A stretch of 5,934 bases of DNA from Pseudomonadota bacterium (GTDB lineage: Bacteria; Bdellovibrionota; Bacteriovoracia; Bacteriovoracales; Bacteriovoracaceae), in the NCBI GenBank assembly GCA_023432655.1, contig JAEYUK010000262.1, positions 1-5,934 of the forward strand. Direction: 5' to 3'. Each line of letters begins with the position of its first letter. Position 1 is the first letter of the stretch. A model generated the notes under the pieces. It was not told where the DNA came from. It did no database searches and worked only from the letters and a program-made list of their open reading frames with translations. The position numbers and the translations under genes are program-made. Below, in pieces: positions 5,307-5,934 of this stretch.

Positions 5307-5934
5307 TGAAACTTTTTTTATTACTCTTTCTTATTCCTCTCGTAACTTCAGCAAAAGTTGTTCCTGAACTTTCAGGGAACCTTGAGGGGCAATTTCGTCA
5401 GAGCGATAACAACACTGAAGCCAAAGAAGACCTCTTCCAGAACTGGAATAATGAAAACTTTTATCTTTTGTACGGGAACCTAAACGGGAAGGTAGAAAAA
5501 GATAACTCCCGTGTCGAGGCCAACTGGTTTGTCCGCTACAGCTACTCAGATCTCTATGAACCAAATCCGCCCTACTTTGCCACAAAGATTTTCACTTTTC
5601 CTAATGAGCTTGTGGCCCGTGATCTATTTAAGCTTCAGCATAAAGAACAAAATGGTAAAGAGCAGGTTGAGTCCATTTTAAATAAGTTTTACTACGAAAT
5701 TGATCTTGGTCAAAAGCGGCTGATGCTTGGAAGGATGTATATTAACTACGGTCTAGGAGAAATATTTAACCCCATAAATCCTTTCAATCAACCCACCGGG
5801 CTTACTTCAATTTCTCAAGTCGCCCAAGGAAATGATGGGATTTCTTATACTCATTTTTTAACCGACTCCCATAGCCTCCAAATACTCCTTTTAGGTGATA
5901 AGAGTCGTGACAATTATGAAGGCGACATAGATAC
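5306..5934 (+). CDS. Probable outer-membrane beta-barrel protein, N-terminal 209 codons (runs off right edge)
   Basis: I do not recognise a named family with certainty. The start MKLFLLLFLIPLVTSA is a clean signal peptide with likely cleavage after A16. The mature part has no membrane helix and shows alternating, aromatic-rich strands typical of barrels: NFYLLYGNLNGKV (about 51-63), VEANWFVRYSYSDLY (about 69-83), KFYYEIDLGQKRLMLGRMYI (about 127-146) and DGISYTHFLTD (about 177-187). The segment GRMYINYGLGEIFNPINPFN (about 142-161) recalls the Arg/Gly/Asn-Pro turn found in porin-like outer-membrane proteins of the DUF1302 sort, but I cannot confirm membership. It starts on the stop codon of the LolA-like gene (TAATG, 1-nt overlap) with only a weak Shine-Dalgarno, so translation probably depends on coupling. 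Context suggests an outer-membrane receiver or partner of the carrier. A secreted beta-rich protein is likely; the barrel function is inference and the C-terminus is not visible. Confidence 0.75.
   Translation, partial: MKLFLLLFLIPLVTSAKVVPELSGNLEGQFRQSDNNTEAKEDLFQNWNNENFYLLYGNLNGKVEKDNSRVEANWFVRYSYSDLYEPNPPYFATKIFTFPNELVARDLFKLQHKEQNGKEQVESILNKFYYEIDLGQKRLMLGRMYINYGLGEIFNPINPFNQPTGLTSISQVAQGNDGISYTHFLTDSHSLQILLLGDKSRDNYEGDID

Noticed and set aside
5331..5585. Open frame on the minus strand inside the barrel gene
   Set aside because: It is antisense to a gene with signal peptide, coupling and a strand pattern, has no ribosome binding site support, and its composition looks like a shadow frame.
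1..5934. CRISPR array, insertion sequence, tRNA or rRNA
   Set aside because: No repeated spaced units, transposase, terminal inverted repeats or RNA gene signatures were seen; the window is almost wholly coding.

Overview
This window is compact, gene-dense chromosomal DNA from a Gram-negative (diderm) bacterium. It encodes Lgt, an ABC system with LolC/LolE-like permeases, a periplasmic LolA-like carrier and a secreted protein that looks like an outer-membrane beta-barrel. The moderate base composition (mid-40s % GC by eye) and the general flavour of the proteins suggest Bdellovibrionota of the Bacteriovorax/Peredibacter type. That placement is inference, because no rRNA or lineage marker is present.

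Left part, minus strand (1-1346). An unrecognised 260-aa protein (564-1346) is followed after 36 nt by the first 175 codons of lgt, prolipoprotein diacylglyceryl transferase, which runs off the left edge. The two are probably co-transcribed. A small perfect inverted repeat lies in the gap just before lgt, where a Shine-Dalgarno sequence would be expected.

Middle (1347-1453). This is a 107-bp divergent intergenic region. It holds the ribosome binding sites of both flanking genes, weak candidate promoters facing both ways, and an AT-rich imperfect inverted repeat.

Right part, plus strand (1454-5934). Five tightly overlapping genes form one apparent operon: two different FtsX/LolE-type permeases, their ABC ATPase, a LolA-like protein (outer membrane lipoprotein-sorting type), and the N-terminal part of a probable outer-membrane barrel cut by the right edge. 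Overlaps are 4, 11, 8 and 1 nt.

The likely logic is a dedicated relay across the envelope. The ATPase powers a heteromeric permease that extracts a lipid or lipoprotein from the inner membrane, the LolA-fold protein carries it across the periplasm, and the barrel receives or exposes it at the outer membrane. It resembles LolCDE-LolA, but a barrel gene stands where LolB would be expected, and no MacA-type adaptor or TolC gene is visible. Its position opposite lgt, whose product makes lipoproteins, fits an envelope-biogenesis neighbourhood. The cargo cannot be read from the sequence.
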